NCBI GenBank assembly: GCA_025361645.1 | Contig: JANYKI010000061.1 | Span: 1-40,556, forward strand | Length of the DNA: 40,556 nt | Reading direction: 5' to 3' | Origin: Methanothrix sp. | GTDB lineage: Archaea > Halobacteriota > Methanosarcinia > Methanotrichales > Methanotrichaceae | In this document: piece after piece, positions 38,776-40,556 of the stretch | Position numbering within the stretch: the stretch's first letter is position 1 | Layout of the letters: each line of letters starts with the position of its first letter | The notes under the pieces: model-generated | Database searches by the model: none | What the model was told of the DNA's origin: nothing | The model's input: only the letters and a program-made list of their open reading frames with translations | Program-made: the position numbers and the translations under genes

Positions 38776-40272
38776 GTGGAATTTTCACACTACGCACCCC
38801 TCTGGGGAGAAGCGCTACTCACAATCCTGGCAGTGCTCGTTGTACTGCTGGGATCCCTGATGAAGAACAGCGGCAAGCTCATGGGATACCTGAGCGCAGC
38901 CGGGCTGGTGGCAGCTCTGGCGCTGGTGGCCTCCAATTTGACCATCAAGCCAACTCTGTTCTTCTTTGATACCATCTCGGTTGATGCCCTGTCTCAGTTC
39001 TTCAAGGTCGTCTTCCTGGTGGTATCGCTGCTGGTAGTGATAGCCTCCATGTCCAAGTACACGGGAAAGGGCGCAGACGAGTACTTCGCACTGCTGCTCT
39101 TTGCCACCGTGGGCATGATGGTGGTCTCCAGTTCCGTTGACATCATCACCCTGTTCGTGGGCTTCGAGCTGGCCAGCCTGTCCACCTATGCCCTGGCGGC
39201 CTTTGATAGAAGCAAGAAGAACCTGGAAGCGGCCATGAAGTATTTCATCTTCGGCTCTGTCGCTTCTGCGTTCATGCTCTTCGGCTTCTCGCTGCTCTAC
39301 GGCATGGCAGGATCTACTCATCTCGTAGATATCGCCGCAGCCTCCCTGGCCAACTTTGGCCCGGCAACGCTGGTGGCTCTGCTCTTCGTCATAGTAGGAT
39401 TTGGCTTCAAGATGGCACTGGTGCCTTTCCATATGTGGGCTCCTGATACCTACGAGGGCGCACCGCCCCTGGTCTCGGCGCTTCTGGCTGCCGGCTCCAA
39501 GAAGATGGGCTTTGTCGCCGCCTTCAGGGTAATTCTCATTGCCCTGGTGGCTCTTCGCATGGAATGGTACATGGCCTTCGCCATCCTGGCCGCCGTGACC
39601 ATGACGCTCGGCAACCTCGCGGCCTGCTGGCAAAACAATGTGCGGCGCATACTGGCATACTCTTCCATTGCTCAGGCGGGCTACATAGCCATCGCCTTTG
39701 TGGTGGTTGGTGCAGCTTATGGAGCTGCGCCGGTTAATGTGCTGAACATGGGGCCGATTCGAGCCGATCAGCTGGGCATTGCCGGCGCGCTGCTGCTCAT
39801 CCTGGGACACGCTCTCATGAAGACAGGAGCCTTCATCGGCACGGCATTGGTCGCGAGCAATGTGTCCAAGGAAAGCGAAACCGACCCGGATGACATATCC
39901 AACTATGCCGGTCTTGCCAAGAGGGCGCCCATAACCGCGTTTTGCATGCTCATCTTCATGTTTGCGCTGGCGGGCATACCCCCCACGGCAGGATACATCG
40001 GCAAGTTCGTGCTCTTCAGCTCGGCCATTTATTCCGGCCTGGTCTGGCTGGCAGTGCTGGCCATCCTCAACAGCGCTCTGTCGCTGGTGTACTACCTGAG
40101 GATCATCAGCTACATGTACCTCAAGGAAGCAGCCGGCCCCAAGATCAAAGAGCAGAAAGGATATGTGGTAGCACTCATCCTGACGCTCTTGGCAGTGGTC
40201 TGGATAGGCGTATTCCCAGAGGCATTCATCAACTGGGCAATGCAGGCAGCAGCAGTTCTGCTGCCTCAATAA
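38776..40272 (+). CDS. fpoN: Fpo complex antiporter-like subunit N (NuoN-like)
   Basis: A 498-residue subunit with 14 predicted helices. Motifs: FVGFELASLSTYALAAF (TM5 glutamate), GFKMALVPFHMWAPDTYEGA (TM7 lysine), and NNVRRILAYSSIAQAGY. GTG at 38776 is the start, one base after the fpoM stop. Last gene of the operon: neither fpoO (seen after fpoN in Methanosarcina) nor fpoF follows, consistent with Methanothrix. Confidence 0.95.
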   Translation: MEFSHYAPLWGEALLTILAVLVVLLGSLMKNSGKLMGYLSAAGLVAALALVASNLTIKPTLFFFDTISVDALSQFFKVVFLVVSLLVVIASMSKYTGKGADEYFALLLFATVGMMVVSSSVDIITLFVGFELASLSTYALAAFDRSKKNLEAAMKYFIFGSVASAFMLFGFSLLYGMAGSTHLVDIAAASLANFGPATLVALLFVIVGFGFKMALVPFHMWAPDTYEGAPPLVSALLAAGSKKMGFVAAFRVILIALVALRMEWYMAFAILAAVTMTLGNLAACWQNNVRRILAYSSIAQAGYIAIAFVVVGAAYGAAPVNVLNMGPIRADQLGIAGALLLILGHALMKTGAFIGTALVASNVSKESETDPDDISNYAGLAKRAPITAFCMLIFMFALAGIPPTAGYIGKFVLFSSAIYSGLVWLAVLAILNSALSLVYYLRIISYMYLKEAAGPKIKEQKGYVVALILTLLAVVWIGVFPEAFINWAMQAAAVLLPQ

Positions 40273-40280
40273 AATTTTCG

Positions 40281-40312
40281 CATTTTACTTTTTTCGGCTT
40301 TTTGGTTTTGCT
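40281..40312 (+). terminator. T-rich terminator of the fpo operon
   Basis: Three T-rich runs (TTTT, a six-T run, TTTTT, TTTT) lie 10-40 nt after the fpoN stop, typical of archaeal termination. The remaining 80 nt before the convergent gene contain nothing recognisable. Confidence 0.6.
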
Positions 40313-40391
40313 ATTCTGACCGGAGTTTATAAGATCCTGAAAAAATAAGCCGCAGCGCTACGGTTCTTGTAGGGAATAGCCAAAAATTAAT

Positions 40392-40556
40392 TCAGGCAGG
40401 AATGTACTTTCCGAGCTGAAGTCTGCTGAATACCTCTGCGGTGCTCTTGTTCATGTCTTCGATAACAAAAATCGCCTTCTTTTGACTTTTTTCGTTACTT
40501 TCATTACTCTTGACTAAACCCAGTCTCATTTGATCCAGATGCTCGGCGAGTTTTTT
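40392..40556 (-). CDS. 3' end of an unknown minus-strand gene (partial)
   Basis: The last 54 residues of a frame that enters from the right edge: KKLAEHLDQMRLGLVKSNES, a charged Lys/Asn/Ser patch, then KKAIFVIEDMNKSTAEVFSR and a short end LQLGKYIPA before the stop at 40392-40394. The composition looks coding and the stop is followed by A/T-rich sequence. It converges on fpoN and is not FpoO-like as far as can be judged. The start is outside the window. Confidence 0.5.
   Translation of the reverse strand, partial: KKLAEHLDQMRLGLVKSNESNEKSQKKAIFVIEDMNKSTAEVFSRLQLGKYIPA

Noticed and set aside
1-40556. tRNA or rRNA genes
   Set aside because: No cloverleaf-like sequence or rRNA segment was recognised by eye on either strand; a dedicated tRNA search was not possible.

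Overview
The window looks like a chromosomal segment of an acetate-using methanogenic archaeon, most likely Methanothrix (Methanosaeta). The reasons are two tandem AMP-forming acetyl-CoA synthetases, an F420H2-dehydrogenase-like (Fpo) operon without fpoF or fpoO, a radical-SAM methanogenesis marker (Mmp10), deoxyhypusine synthase, and archaeal promoters (TATA boxes, T-rich terminators). The species is inferred; no database was searched.

Layout. (1) 1-5.0 kb: two acs paralogues, each with its own TATA box, a leader of about 140-150 nt that can form a long-range stem, and a TTG start; a small Cys/His protein follows. (2) 5.0-7.7 kb: a DUF2156 protein and a GNAT acetyltransferase, rubrerythrin, and a small CxxC protein. 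(3) 7.8-12.0 kb: redox genes, namely an NfnA/SudB-like flavoprotein followed by two multi-cluster ferredoxins, then two secreted proteins (LolA-like and DUF333) and another ferredoxin-domain protein. (4) 12.0-15.3 kb: AI-2E family membrane protein, AAA ATPase, PhnP-like metallo-hydrolase. (5) 15.3-24.1 kb: an accessory island with three toxin-antitoxin pairs (Phd/VapC-PIN, UPF0175/DUF3368, RelBE-like), a secreted transglutaminase-like protein, an A+T-rich von Willebrand/membrane pair, an IS200/IS605-derived element without transposase, and arrays of a G+C-rich modular repeat with a period of about 460 nt. (6) 24.1-29.7 kb: mmp10, small genes, IS21 (istB) and HTH transposase relics, ubiX, a nucleotidyltransferase and a deoxyhypusine synthase-like gene. 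(7) 29.8-40.3 kb: fpoA-B-CD-H-I-J1-J2-K-L-M-N in one tight operon, converging on the 3' end of an unknown minus-strand gene at the right edge.

How it fits together. Acs activates acetate to acetyl-CoA. In this lineage acetyl-CoA cleavage yields reduced ferredoxin, and an Fpo complex without its F420 input module is thought to pass those electrons to methanophenazine while moving ions. The several ferredoxin-domain genes and the NfnA-like flavoprotein may belong to the same electron economy. Mmp10 modifies methyl-CoM reductase, the last enzyme of the pathway.

The points most worth checking are the paired structured leaders of the acs genes, the modular repeat arrays interleaved with toxin-antitoxin genes, the NfnA-like/ferredoxin operon that lacks NfnB, and lineage-specific features of Fpo (C-D fusion, Lys/Ala tail on FpoI, acidic insertion in FpoL). 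Alignments, folding and identity values were judged by eye only.
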